NCBI GenBank assembly: GCA_031213475.1
Contig: JARUPZ010000021.1
Coordinates: 806,001-870,000, forward strand
Length of the DNA: 64,000 bases
DNA from: Nereocystis luetkeana
Taxonomy: Eukaryota > Sar > Phaeophyceae > Laminariales > Laminariaceae
Reading direction: 5' to 3'
Under the pieces are notes generated by a model, which ran no database searches, was not told the DNA's origin, and was given only the letters and a program-made list of their open reading frames with translations. The stretch's first letter is position 1. Every line of letters begins with the position of its first letter. The position numbers and the translations under genes are program-made. Shown here piece by piece: positions 12,780 through 43,260 of the stretch.

Positions 12780-14750
12780 GTTTCATATCTCTTCCTTCCG
12801 TTCTCCGCAGTTGTGGTCCGGCCTTCTTCTAAGTCCTGCGACCGTAACGTGGAGTGCAGGGTCAGCCTGAACTGCTACCTTCAGCGATTCCCGTCTCCCA
12901 CTGCGGGCTGTGCCCTTACATGTACCGCAAATGAGTTGTGCGTGTGATCCACCCCCTCGGATAGTTTCCACCCAAGATGCTGATCCTCATCCCTCGCTAC
13001 CTCCTCCTTTCCTGTGAAATTCGCTCGCTTCACCCCCTCCCCCTCTCGATCCAGCACTCGAGGGCGGCTTGGTGCCCCCTCTCGATCCAGGAGCTGAGGG
13101 CGGATCGCTACCCCCCTTCGATCCGGTCCAAGCTCCGAGGGCGGCTCGCTGCCTCCGGGTCGAGGGGTCGAGGGATCCTTCCCCGGCCCGTGGCGGCCCC
13201 TCTCCCAGTTCTGTTCGCTCGTGACCCCCTCCCAGAACCACGCGGTCTGCCTCGTCTACCTCTTGTGGCTGCCCCCCCTCCGGCTGCGCTCATGGGATAA
13301 GGCGACGTATCCCACGGTGTAGCTAGGGTGGTGCCGGGCTGTGTCAGGGAGACCCCCGAGCATCCTGGTGGCACGACGTCTCTATCTCTAGCGGTCTGTA
13401 GGTTTCCTATGGATACTAAAGCAGTTTTTTTCTTGATCCACCTGCCCGCTTATCCACGGGTCGCCCTCCGACGCCAGAGCTTCTCCTCCCGGTTGTGGCG
13501 TCCCCGCCATCGGAGGCAGAGGCAGCGCAGCACCTGGGTAGGGACCCCCAGCTTTCGCCCCCATTCCACCTTAGCCGCCCTCGCGCGAGGGCGATGCGCT
13601 TCCAGCTGGTCTAGGGAACGTTGCCGCCGCAAAGGTTGCAGAGGCGGTACTGGACCTTGCCTGGTGGATCCCCGCTAGTGCGGCATTTCTACCCCCCTCG
13701 GTGTGACGGCTCTCATCGGCACTCCTAGCGGCGCCTCCCTGCTCCACCTGCCCTATAGGTTGCGGACCGCTCTCCACCGCCGGGTCCGCTCCCTCCGATG
13801 TGGCCCCCGCCGCCGTCGGAAAAGGAGGCAGCTAGTCCCCTGCCTCCAAAGCGTTTCGGGCCCGAGGGCCCAAAACGCCGTCGGACAAAGAGGTAGCGCA
13901 TCACCTGCTTCCAACCCGTTTCGTAACCCGAGGATCTACTTGGTCAGGCAGTCTTTGCAAGTGGAGTCGAGGCCCGCCAGGAATTCGTGAACGTGGGGTA
14001 TGCTGTAGACCCTCCGGTTTGGGAGTCGGTGTAAAATATTCTGCGCTCGGATGGAGTACGTGGCGAAAACCTCACGGTAGTGTCTGACTGCTGCTTGCCA
14101 TTCCCTCGGTCTGGGGAAATCGAGGGGAGACCTTTGGGACCGGCCAAGAATATCGCTGAAGAGGAGGGAGCACAGCAAGAACAAGGAGGTTGGGCTCCTC
14201 CCATGGGTCCTCACCATCAGCTCGTAAGTGTCGTGGGAGCCAGTCGTCACGTAATCTGCCGGCTGCAGCAGCCGGCCGCCGTCCTCCTCATTGAGTTCGA
14301 TTCCTTACAGTGCACCTTCCACCGCCGGCCACCTCTCCCCCGGCAGTGGCCCTGGAAGGTCTTCCGCCGTCTCCGCTGGATGGGGAGGCCGGTTTCTTGC
14401 CGGACATTCGGAGCGACACGTAACACATGGCTGCGGGTCTTCTTGCCCACTCGTGAGGCACTCCACACGGTCCAACACGCAACTAGTGTGCACTTGCTCT
14501 TCGTAGGGACACGGGATGCATGTCCGTAAAGAGTCCACCGCCGAATCCCCGGACGAGTCCTCTGGAGGCTGCCTCCACAGTAGGTGCAGAGAGATGCACC
14601 CCTGTTTCCCGCGGTCTGACCACTCTATGTGACGCCGTGAACAGCACCCCCCGGCTCTAGCTGCCCCCTTCCAGATAGTTCGCTCTCCTGCACCGAGTCC
14701 GACACGGCATGTGGTACATGACACATGATACAGGTGTAGAATCATCACAG
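12780..14750 (-). other. GC-rich tract, possible 5' part of the LINE
   Basis: Markedly GC-rich compared with its surroundings and adjacent, in the same orientation, to the LINE's upstream block. On the minus strand near 14.3-14.6 kb a Cys-rich frame (C-V-T-C-R-S-E-C) could be a decayed zinc-finger region, and 13.0-13.2 kb encodes Gly/Pro/Ser low-complexity repeats. No single frame stays open throughout. Assignment to the LINE rests on position, strand and composition only; a decayed host gene is possible. Confidence 0.4.
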
Positions 14751-15299
14751 CAGTAATCGTGATTTTTAGGAATGACTATATAGATTCACAGAGGGGTAGA
14801 TCATAATCATTGAACAAATCGTGAACGTACATTTGAAGAAAAGCAGCGTTTAGTGTGACCCTGGAGGAATAAGAAACAGTTGTTTGAGACAAAAAGGTGG
14901 TGTTATTACCAGACATAAGAAATTGAGCCTCAACCACGCCTGGACCCCAAATTGGAGTTTCTTAACTGCGGGCATCGACTGTACTGCACTCTACTTGTAT
15001 ATAGTACGACGAGTAAATATTTGCAAGACGCTGGCCGAGAAACGTACACCGTTGTCGCGCCACATAGGCTTTATGGCCTCACGACAAACGAAACATCTGC
15101 TTGCTGGGCTCATGGGATTGCCTTGATCTGCTTGTTTCCTCCTAGCCTACAACTGGTGTACTCCGGAGTATATTAAACCAGGTACGGGTGAATTGAACGA
15201 TCTGGCCAGATCTGGCCGCTCGTGATACGGCCCAGGGCTGCGGGATGGTTTTGGTCTGCCCTTGTGGATGGTATTGTTTTGCTCTCCCTCCCTCCTTCC

Positions 15300-16137
15300 G
15301 TCCCTCGCCTCCCCCCCCCCCCGAGCTTGGTGCAAGCAATGTCAGCCTGGTCGGGGAAAACCCGATGTGCTCCGCCTTGGCATTGTAGGGATGCGAGGGT
15401 GTATGGTCTTACGACTACGGCCACGCATGGTATCGAGTACCCCCCCCCCCCCATTTGTTTTGGCGATCGGTCACAGCTGGCGATCGAGTTATAGGTCGTT
15501 TGTGCGGGGTGAAGAACCTGTACTCCGCACAAGGGGAATGATCGCATCACGTAGTGTTTGTGGTAAGGCACCCATGAGGCAGTTCCATAGTACCCTCATT
15601 GCTGTCTCTGGAAATGGCCACACCGAAAAATAGTTCAACTCACTGAAGCAGACATCCATGTGCAAGACCGCCTCACTGTCGCTGGACGAAGCTTATCCTT
15701 TATGCGACTCGCTGAACACCTTACGGCGCTTCGGGTTGGGTGCAAGCAATGTCTGCCTGGTCGGTGAAAACTCGACGTGTTCCGTCCCGGCATTGTAGGG
15801 ATGCGAGAGTTATTGGTCATACGACTACGGCCATGCATGATATCGAGTGCACCCCCCACCCCGCCCCCCCTACACCGGAAATTAAATCAACTCATTGGAG
15901 CTGTCATCCATGTGTAAGTCCGCCTCAAAAGCGGTTCTTAGTAGGATGCAGGTCACCCTTCATGCGACTCACCAGACATCTCACGGCGCTTCGCGCTTGG
16001 TGCAAGCAATGTCTGCCTGGTCGGTGAAAACCCGACATGCTCCATCCCGGCATTGTAGGGATGCGAGGGTCATGGCCCTACGCCTACGGCCATGCATGAG
16101 ATCGAGTACATATCTCCTATCGAGTGCACCCCCCCCC
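15300..16137. repeat. Second cluster of C-run-ended repeats (three copies)
   Basis: Cores at about 15331, 15745 and 16005 repeat the sequence seen at 10.1-11.2 kb, with C-runs at about 15440, 15851 and 16127. The best full unit is about 15455-15860. It begins near CGATCGGTCACAGCTGGCGA and contains TGTGCGGGGTGAAGAACCTG, CATCACGTAGTGTTTGTGGT and AGGCAGTTCCATAGTACCCT. The unit is non-coding as far as I can tell. Confidence 0.8.
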
Positions 16138-16679
16138 TCCCCCGCTTTCTCCCGCCGCCGCCACCCCTCCCTCCTTCCCTCTCTCTACCGCCCCTCTCTC
16201 TACAGGTATTTTCTAGTTGGTCGAGTTCCGAATTTTGACGAGGTAGACCAATCGTCGTTTCCGTCTGTCGCTCGCTCTGCTTTGCAGGTTTACATTCATT
16301 TGAACCAACGTATCCGGCTGCCATTGACTGAAACCCGAGCGAAGGACATCTGAACGCCCACAACCGGGCGGTACGGTGAATCACGTTATACACACGTATG
16401 TTTGTGTATTTGGCACTCCGATATTGGGCCGTACCCATCGTCCAGTCTAACGTGAATCGAATACCCTTTAATACCGCTGAAGTACAACAGTGGTATATCT
16501 CTTGTATCGCTCTGAGCAAACAAATATCCCATTTTCCCTTCTCGAAGGCTACTTACATGCACCTCCCTCCCTTGGCAACCTCTTGCCTATCCTGTAGTTC
16601 TCCTCGTCAATATTACACCCCCACGTCACTGGCAGCAGTCCTCCAGTTTCTTCCCCCCTTCCCCTAGCAACCTCGCAGC

Positions 16680-16862
16680 CCCTCTGTAAGTTCGAACCGG
16701 TACACTCGGCGTGAAATCGCGACCTGGGTAGTCACTAAGACTATTTAGATAGTGCGTTATTTGCAGACTCGAAGGACGACGAAGGACGACGCGTCTGGCC
16801 CTCCGACGATGCTTGGCGTCCCCTTGTCGATCAGGTCGGTGCCTTCCTTTCCGAGGCGCCCA
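16680..16862 (-). mobile_element. LINE 3' fragment
   Basis: On the minus strand it reads L-G-K-E-G-T-D-L-I-D, then, after a disturbed stretch, V-T-T-Q-V-A-I-S-R-R-V-Y-R-F. This matches the C-terminus of the LINE at 9.2-12.7 kb and the fragment at 17.9 kb. Only the last ~60 codons remain, as expected of 5'-truncated LINE copies. Confidence 0.7.
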
Positions 16863-17869
16863 ATACACGTATAATGTGCCAAGGGCACACGAAAAAAAAA
16901 ACCGACCACCCCCGTTTTTATTTCGAGTCCCCAAACAGGGGGGTATACTAAAACCAAGTATAAGAATGAAGAAAGAAATATGTTTCATTTCATTTCTGAC
17001 AATACTCTCAACCCGCTACGAGCAGTTTATTTTCAATTCCGGCATGACATGGCAGAAAATGCGGTCTCGTTTCCCGATTATGCTTGTTTTTTTCCCCATC
17101 GGTACGCTTTTTAGCCTTTTTTAGAAACCGCGGGCTAGACCTCCAGGGAAACTAGCTGATGTGAGAACATCGTCCTCATGAACAACATCGTGATCATGTC
17201 GTACGTTGGATGGCGTCTTGACAATAAGTCCCACTGTATGGGAGGGAGTCTTGAATGAGCTAAAAAGCCTATCGTTTTTTAGCTGATCAACTCATCCACC
17301 ACATATTTTATCGCCTATTTTAATATCGTTCGCCTTATTGCTTGCACCTTGGCTTCCTTGCTCGTATAGTAACGAATGCGCTGGAAACATATGCCAGGTA
17401 CAAGTACCACAGGTACTATAGTAAGTGGTGTAATATCCCTAGCCCTACCTTGGAGAAAGCGTCATAGGACGGTCATCTTAACGAAAAAACTGAAGGAATC
17501 GATCGTGATGCAAACATGCTGAACAGTTTTCTCATCACACGGGACGCTCGGGGGGGGGGACAGGCGTATTCATTTATTTTTAATATTATTTTACTGTTAA
17601 TATCGTTATTATTGGTATGCTTGCCATCCGACACTGTGCATCATGAGCTTCAACATCGATCAATCAAAACATTCCTGAAAGAAGAAAACCACGGAAACGA
17701 AGGAAATATATGCGCAAGGTCTAACTTCTTCTTTTTTTTATCCTCCGGCTTCTGCCTACTTCCCGCTATGCTTTATCTACGATACTCCATGTGTCATCTT
17801 TGCTCCCTCCTCCGTCTCAAGATGTGCTCTTTGCGTTATATTCTTAAATCCTAAGCCGCATCTAAGCTC

Positions 17870-18572
17870 CATCCCCATGCCATCGGTGTGGGTCTGTCAC
17901 CCCCCCCCCCTCGTTCCTTATCGTTTCCTGGCGATCCCTTAGCAGCTGGAGTTTGAAGCGCGACACCCTCCTCCAAATAGCGGCATGTGTAGTCACCGAG
18001 ACGATTTTAAGTAGGCGTTCCTTCACCATTCCTTTCCTTCCCATCGACAACCCAACCTTCCCCCCCACGACACTAGCTGTCAGCTGGTGGATGAACTTCC
18101 TGCCCTCTACCCCGAGACGCCCAAGTTTTCCACCGCTAAAGTGGCAAGTTTGTGAGTCCGTTCATCAAAGGCCACATGTCCCGGACGAGCGTAGTGTTGG
18201 CGGTTATGCGCCTCGGAGGTAGAGGCAGCTGATCCATCGTGCTCAGCACTGCCTCCTCGCAGGTGTATCTGCGCTTGAGGTTCAACACAGGTGACGCCGC
18301 CCAGCAAGATGGACTTCTCCCTACAATCCCTGATAGGAGCGTCCCCGAGACCTCCTCTCCTGACGACAATGCCAATCCGCAGATTTCGGTCTGCGGTGAA
18401 CGGTTCGCCGCTCTCCTCCTGGTGTCGAATTCCTAGCCGCTTCAACGTACGGAACATCGCGTGGGCACGCGGTTGGTGCTGATTTACCGGCGCCCCTGCT
18501 CTGGGACAGATGCGCGGGTGGCGGGTGTTGCTTTCCTTTTACAGTAGTTTTTTTCTCACAATCACTATGCAT
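17870..18572 (-). mobile_element. LINE 3' fragment, endonuclease region
   Basis: The minus strand encodes a decayed C-terminal region: E-E-S-G-E-P-F-T-A-D-R-N-L-R, then K-S-I-L-L, G-G-S-A-E-H-D-G-S-A-A-S-T-S-E-A-H, H-Y-A-R-P-G-H-V-A-F-D-E-R-T-H-K-L-A-T-L-A-V-E, and finally S-V-T-T-H-A-A-I-W-R-R-V-S-R-F-K. It parallels 9988-9229 block by block. The invariant Asp expected after I-L-L is replaced and at least one frame change separates the last two blocks. No reverse transcriptase portion is present. Confidence 0.75.
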
Positions 18573-19926
18573 TGATATATCCCTTCCGAGACGGAGTACC
18601 TAGGGGAGGGGGGGGGGGGGGCGTTAGTAGAGCTGAGCTCGCGCTATCAGCCCACACGGTTCCGAACGCTTCACAAATAAGTATAGATTTTGCTACTAAT
18701 AATATTGTCCGTCGTGAGCTCATCTTTGTATTGCAGGGAAGGTATATGGCCGGTCGCGTTCGATACCGACGCACCGTGTCCGATCGTTATCATCGTGGAA
18801 TGTGGACGCTTTCTTCTTTCCATACTATATATCGCTGTTGTATTGTAGTATTAATAGTACGATAATGTTACTACCCCCTTTTGGGGCGAGGAGTTTTTGG
18901 CGCTCTAAATCCTTGCCGTTTTTTTCGTCGTAAAGTCATATATATCGCATACGTATCCATATCAACAGCCCCCTCCTCCCCCTCGAACGGTATACAATGC
19001 CTCTCTCTGTATTATATACGCGTGCCTCGGTTATTTCCAGCTGGTTATTTCCACACGATGGGTCAGCAAAACTTCTTCCATCGCTCGTCATCAACTGATC
19101 TTTTACAGAGTGAGTGAGTGGTACGAATAGAACGTAAACGTTGTGCTTTTTGGCGTCTTTACATATATACCTGGTGTGTATGTACTCATAGTCAGGTATT
19201 CGTATGCTGCTACTATGTTACTATGCCTACATATACTGATTGTGTCTGTTATTGTTGAGGGTTTACCGGTCGTTGCAGTTTAATGCCGACAGCAAGTAAC
19301 AATGATTCCGCATGCCAGGTACCTGTACGACGAGTAGTATATAGTACTTCAGTCGAGAGTAGAGAGAGGTGTGGGGGACGGGGACTGGGGAGTGGGGGGT
19401 GGGGGGGCATAATATAATTCACTCCGTGTATTTATTTAGCAAGTACCTGGTAGTATTCAATAGTATGTGTATGAAACATTTGATCATTTTGTTTACGACG
19501 TTCGTCGCGAATAATCGCGTCGAGACGACGAGGTACCGACGGCGCCGCCTCTAAAGTTGCGTGTCAGAACCGCGGGCAAGTCGTCGCACGTTTCCTCGCA
19601 CGAACATATACATACACGAGTCGACAGAGGAAGAAAAAACACGGTGGAGACGTGGTAGGTCACAATCAATCAATCAGCGCCACTATTATATAATACGATG
19701 TTCGACACTCTGGCCGAGAACATAATGTCCTTTTGGTATTGATTTCATAACCCAAACGTAGATTATATTACATGCCAATTTGGCAGAAATAAATATCACT
19801 CACTTTTTCTTTAATTCCTCGTCGGCAAGTCCGCCGCCCCTGCAATAATTACTTCCACGTGCTGAAACATACAGAAGTACTCGAAATTACACTACCTGTG
19901 GGTGCGTGCTGGCTACTCTTCTTCCT

Positions 19927-19962
19927 CTCCTCCTCCTCCTCCTCCTCCTCCTCCTCTTCCTC
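19927..19962. repeat. (TCC)n microsatellite
   Basis: About twelve TCC units, slightly interrupted by TTCC at the right end. Confidence 0.9.
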
Positions 19963-20414
19963 TCTGTCGCGCAACCGAATAAATGTGGATACCAGTTTAC
20001 CAGCGATGCCAGGAGGAGACGCTCGCGCGAACGCCAGCACCGGACTCGGAATTAATTGTCATCGTACGAAATCAATGTACCGATGTACCGGTACGTACGT
20101 ATACACTCACTATACTACACGTACCGATGGTGTGTTTTTGTCATACGAGGACAGACAGATAGTACTACGATATTTAATGGTATACTAGTATTATTAAAGT
20201 GTTGTGGAAGGTCGTAGGACTTTGGGTCTTTTTTCCAAAGACGGGCGGAACTACTTGAACAAAATATGGGGACTCCCCACGAAGAGCATACATAGAGACA
20301 GGTATTACCTGGTACCTGGTACACATGCGTCTCGATATATGTAATAATAGTATAGGGATACACATCAACAACAACAACAGCAGCAGTGGATTCCCTGCGA
20401 GTATCATTATTGTT

Positions 20415-20524
20415 TTACGGGGGACCATCTTTTAATAGGACCAAATATTGTTCGTAAAAATTGTTGAATATGTAGGTTTTTATCTATACCATAGATAGGT
20501 CCTATTAACTATGGTCCCCCGTAA
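20415..20524. repeat. MITE-like family 3, 110-bp inverted-repeat element
   Basis: The left end TTACGGGGGACCATCTTTTA continues into ATAGGACC; the right end GGTCCTATTAACTATGGTC continues into CCCCGTAA. Together they are near-perfect inverted repeats of about 27 bp around a short AT-rich centre. A second copy at 56447-56551 has the same ends and the same centre (ACCAAATATTGTT). No open frame, so any mobility would depend on an enzyme elsewhere. Confidence 0.85.
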
Positions 20525-21719
20525 ATAGCAGTGATAATACTCGTAGTAGTGTTAATAGTAGATAGTATAGTGGTAATAGCAGTAGTAGTAGCAGTAGGCG
20601 CGACCATACGCGAGTACGCTCTTCGTGGGCATGGATCGGGACACGTCTCAACATCGCAACATCTCAACATCTCAACATATATACTCGACTCGTACAAACG
20701 TGGGGCGAGCGCAGCGACGCGTCAATCGTCGATCCAATCCCAACTACTCTGTGTGCATATCATATTCAAGGTACCAGGTGCGTATCAAAATAAGAGATTT
20801 TTTATCGCAAAGAAAAATCGAAAAATGAAAATCAGTCATCAAAGCCATCAAACAGCAAGGAATCCCACACACATCGTATGACAGATTAAAAAGTCCAGCA
20901 CGTACCACAGCAGGTACGCGATTTTTCTTGCGATTTTTGACTTGTGCAGACCAAGCGCAGACTTGGAATTAGTTTGTTCGAACGAGAAATAAAAGACGAG
21001 ACAAAAGAGCAAGTCTTGAGCTGAAAAGCAAAGGGGCATCGAAATCAAGAAACACACAACCAACGTCATCGCAGCGGTGCTAGAAGGGAAGGGGAAAAAC
21101 TCATCGTGCTGCTAGCACATCGTAGGCCTTCAGCTCGAGCTTTGCTCTGTCCCAAGATCTGCTACTGTGGTCTGTAGGGGGCAATACGAGGAGCAGGCAA
21201 AGACTGCTGTTTGTCTGACACACTGCTGCTGCTGCTGCTTCCCGGATCATCAGGTGAGCGCGCGTTTATGTACTTTTGGGGCAAGCAGATCTTGGTGAAC
21301 CCTGCTTTTACGTAAGTCAAACCGACGCACGGGTGAGATGAGACTGCCCATCTGTCTGGTGGGTATGCTAAATATATTGCCTGCTGAGGCTCGGCGAGGC
21401 TGCGGAGCACTCGGGGCTGCAGTGGTCTCGAGGCCGCAGTCTGCGCTCGGTAGGACAGTTAGTCCAGCGAAAAGGCAAGTGCATCGTGCATACCTCCTAT
21501 CGCTCCTTCGTATCTGAAATCCCGTGGAATCTTGACCGAGCGCGGTGTATTTTGCTCTCTTTCTCTCGGCGATGCATTTAGGTAATGTGTTGCAATCTTC
21601 GTGAGGAGATGCGCACCTGTATAGATCGGTGCGCTGCAGCCTGCTTGTCCCGACCGACACTACCTCGTACTGCATCCTCTGGCCTAAAAATGCAATGTAT
21701 GCTTAAAAAAAGACCGCAC

Positions 21720-21764
<45 letters not shown>

Positions 21765-21788
21765 TGCTGCTGTTGCTGCTGCTGCTGT
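21720..21788. repeat. (CTG)n microsatellite
   Basis: About 22 CTG/TGC units with two TTG interruptions, roughly 240 bp upstream of the MAPK start codon, so possibly in its 5' leader or promoter. Confidence 0.9.
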
Positions 21789-22026
21789 GGGATATTACCG
21801 TCCGCCCGAAAAAGAAAACATATTTATACGTGCGGCTCACGAATGGTACACACGACGACGGAGGTGGTGATACGTACGTACGGTCTTCTTGTTCTGCTCA
21901 TACTGGTGCCTTTGCCGTCTCTTTCCCCTCTCCTCATCGACAACGCACAGGACTTTCCCTCACCCGAATGCGACGATAACACCAAGATCGACGCGTGTGC
22001 TAGAACAGGACCCCCCCCTTTTTCTG

Positions 22027-40863
<18,837 letters not shown>

Positions 40864-41210
40864 AGAGATAGCGCTATCGATGTATTCTAGTTTCGCTTGG
40901 TTTTGTGTTGTTTATCGGTGGACGGTGGCGACGGGGGCTCTATGTGGGTGTCAGCCAGCGCGCTGTATTTTTTTACGGCATGGGCTGATCGCTATTACGG
41001 TTTTTTGTCATTTGTGGTTTATATTATCCCACTCTGGTCGGAAATATAAGGGCCATTGCATCTTCTTATTTATAAATCCTGCTCAAACATATCATAACGG
41101 TAGGTTGGGACATAGATTATCTAGATTGTGATCTGTCCGATCTACCTAGGAAAAAATAATAGCCCACCTCTTGTTCTGAGTTATTTATTCGCGGCATCCG
41201 TAAAACGACG

Positions 41211-41400
41211 TACCTTATCACACTAGGGGGATAAGGTAACCCCCTCCCCCGAGACGAATTCCAGGGCCGATTCTCTCCAAAATATGGGGGGCACATATTT
41301 CAATTGACTATTCTCTCGGTTTTTTACTCCATCCCCGTTGTCCCTGCCTTGAGAGTTGTCCAAAGGGGTGTGTTGTTTTATCACCCGTGTGATACGGTAT
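41211..41400. repeat. MITE-like family 2, 190-bp element
   Basis: The left end TACCTTATCACACTAGGGGG and right end TTATCACCCGTGTGATACGG form inverted repeats matching those of the 36.7-kb element. The interior (CCAGGGCCGATTCTCTCC, CCATCCCCGTTGTC) resembles 61150-61400. It lies about 350 bp after the MAPK stop codon. Confidence 0.8.
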
Positions 41401-42519
41401 AGGGCTCGCTTTGCATTAGCTACAGTGGGGTTGGATGCTGGAAATTGTCGACCCCAAGACACTCGTGACCACGACGTGTCCAGAATGTCGCTGGGGGTAA
41501 AAACCCTCCCGCGGGTTGAGCTGAAAAAAAGCAAGAGTGATGATCAGAATCAAAAAGTGGCCCACCCTCTCGTCTTCTCGAGTAGCCATCACATGGCGGT
41601 GGATGCTCGGTTTCCCATCGCCCAAACCTTTTGCGGTGCTTGCGGTATGAGGTGGTGGGAGACGTCACAAGCGGATCCCCCCCCCCCCTGCCCCCACCCC
41701 TCCTGGTGGATCGAAACGCCTCATTTTAACATCAGGTTTCACCGGATGAACTTCGACAGGACCAAGCACGGACGTCGGACGCACGACGACATGTCCGACC
41801 GATCAGCCGGTGAGAGGGGAGATAGTACGAAGATGTGTCCCCTTCAGATATTTGGGCCGTTAGATCATTTGAGCTGTGGATCTTTGAATATGAAGATATT
41901 TTTCATCTTTTGGCACGACTACGTACCAGCGCTTCGGTATAAGGGCCTTGAATATTCCCAACACAGTCGGAAAAATGGTTGTTCATCGAGCGGTAGATCT
42001 GCCTATTGTCTGCGGATCATTATTCTGGCCTCGTGGAGGCAGAATCCTTTGTTTTTCCCTTCCACGCTTTCCCGCAAAAGGCTAGCGACCCCAAGGTCAA
42101 CGGTTATAACCGCATGCCCGCCAGCGGATTTTACAGCATACCCGTCAACGACAATCGCAGGATTTTACAGCATACCCGTCAACGACAATCGCAGCATACC
42201 CGTCAATGGTTACCATACATGCCCTTCAAAGGTCATTGTTGTATGTCCTTCAACGGATACCCCAGCATGCCCGTCAACGGTTACCATAGCGCGCCAGTAT
42301 ACATATGCTTTTTGCATCTGCACCAGCAACTTCCCCATCAACAGTTATTTCAGCAAGCCGGGTATATTCAACGGTACTCGCTCACTTCTGCTACTCCCCC
42401 TGTCTCTTTCCACCCTCTACGGCGCCTGCTCAAGGCATGCGAGCACCCCAACGTTGAAACCTTCACCGGCGATGCTCTCTCCAATGCGCAACACCGCGGG
42501 GAAGAAAGGAGGCATGTAG
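41356..42519 (+). CDS. Unexplained 387-codon open frame
   Basis: Open from the right arm of the family-2 element to 42519, much longer than chance predicts at this base composition. I recognise no domain. The N-terminal half has C-G-A-C-G-M-R-W-W; the C-terminal half crosses a minisatellite and reads Thr/Pro/Ser/Val-rich. An overlapping frame (42006-42596) reads N-G-Y-x-x-M-P and S-I-P-V-N-D-N repeats across the same array, which looks more like a real repeat protein. So the frame here may be a shadow of a decayed repeat-protein exon. No splice partners identified; treat as a candidate only. Confidence 0.2.
   Translation: MSKGVCCFITRVIRYRARFALATVGLDAGNCRPQDTRDHDVSRMSLGVKTLPRVELKKSKSDDQNQKVAHPLVFSSSHHMAVDARFPIAQTFCGACGMRWWETSQADPPPPCPHPSWWIETPHFNIRFHRMNFDRTKHGRRTHDDMSDRSAGERGDSTKMCPLQIFGPLDHLSCGSLNMKIFFIFWHDYVPALRYKGLEYSQHSRKNGCSSSGRSAYCLRIIILASWRQNPLFFPSTLSRKRLATPRSTVITACPPADFTAYPSTTIAGFYSIPVNDNRSIPVNGYHTCPSKVIVVCPSTDTPACPSTVTIARQYTYAFCICTSNFPINSYFSKPGIFNGTRSLLLLPLSLSTLYGACSRHASTPTLKPSPAMLSPMRNTAGKKGGM
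42105..42300. repeat. Minisatellite CAGCATACCCGTCAACG
   Basis: Six or seven units of about 24 bp (33 in some) built on ATACCCGTCAACG, ATGCCCGTCAACGGTTACCAT and TGTCCTTCAACGGATACC. The 24-bp period is a whole number of codons and reads N-G-Y-x-S-M-P-V in one plus frame. Confidence 0.85.
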
Positions 42520-42794
42520 ATATTTCTCCATTGCTTGCTTCCTCAGCGGGTATCAACCAACGGGTGGGAGCCGGTCTAGCTCGACGAGACATATAACTGA
42601 CGCATGGGGTGCGGAAAAATACTTCCCTGAACGGAGCGAGCGTTCCCATGCAAGTAGAGGGAATTTTTCAGACGGAGAGACTTACCCCAAGCTAGGGTAG
42701 GGCATCGATAAATCAAGACTTAGGCTTGCTTGATGATGAATTTCGCGTAATAGCTTGGGTGCGGGATGCGTTCACAACGGCGCTGTTGTTTAAA

Positions 42795-42950
42795 ATCAGC
42801 GCGTACGCCGCTAGGCGACCTCGAGTGTGTATTTTCCCTAAGATAGGTTCACGATATAGAGACACGACTGCCGTTCAAACTCAGCGCGTGCGGCGTTTAG
42901 AGACCTCAAGCGTGTCTTCGACCGAAGTTTACTATAGAGACATGATACCG
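42795..42950. repeat. Tandem duplication of about 80 bp
   Basis: AAATCAGCGCGTACGCCGCT recurs as AACTCAGCGCGTGCGGCGTT, followed by CGACCTCGAGTGTGT/AGACCTCAAGCGTGT and TATAGAGACA. Confidence 0.75.
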
Positions 42951-43049
42951 GTGCTGGGCAGGGGACACGACGAGCGCTATCCCCGCCCTCAGCCCTCATG
43001 TCCTGCATATTTGACGTCGTGATGGTGGTACACCGAGCGTTGTTGCCCG

Positions 43050-43260
43050 GGTCCTGTGGTTGCTATTCTAGAGGTATCCATTGAATGGCTTGGGATCTTG
43101 CGGTTTCTATTCTTGAAGTATCCGTTGAATGGTGTGGGGTCCTGCGGTTTCTATTGTAAAGGTATCCGTCGAATGGTTCGGGTTCCTGCGGTTTCTATTC
43201 TAGAGGTATCCGTTGAATAGTTTGGGGTACAGTTTCTACTCTAGAGGTATTCGTTCTGTT
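43050..43260. repeat. Tandem repeat, about 60-bp unit, four copies
   Basis: Each unit has TGCGGTTTCTATTCTAGAGG, TATCCGTTGAATGG and TTGGGGTCC with minor changes; the last unit is truncated. Confidence 0.85.

Larger units (their letters stand above)
18573..22026. other. Intergenic region upstream of the MAPK gene
   Basis: No coding exon recognised. Contents: a G-run near 18606-18622; five exact TACCWGGTA words if the 23-kb pair are counted with those at 19444, 20306 and 20313; a TCC microsatellite; a short inverted-repeat element at 20415-20524; and a CTG tract. The MAPK promoter should lie at its right end, but I cannot identify a core promoter element. Confidence 0.5.
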
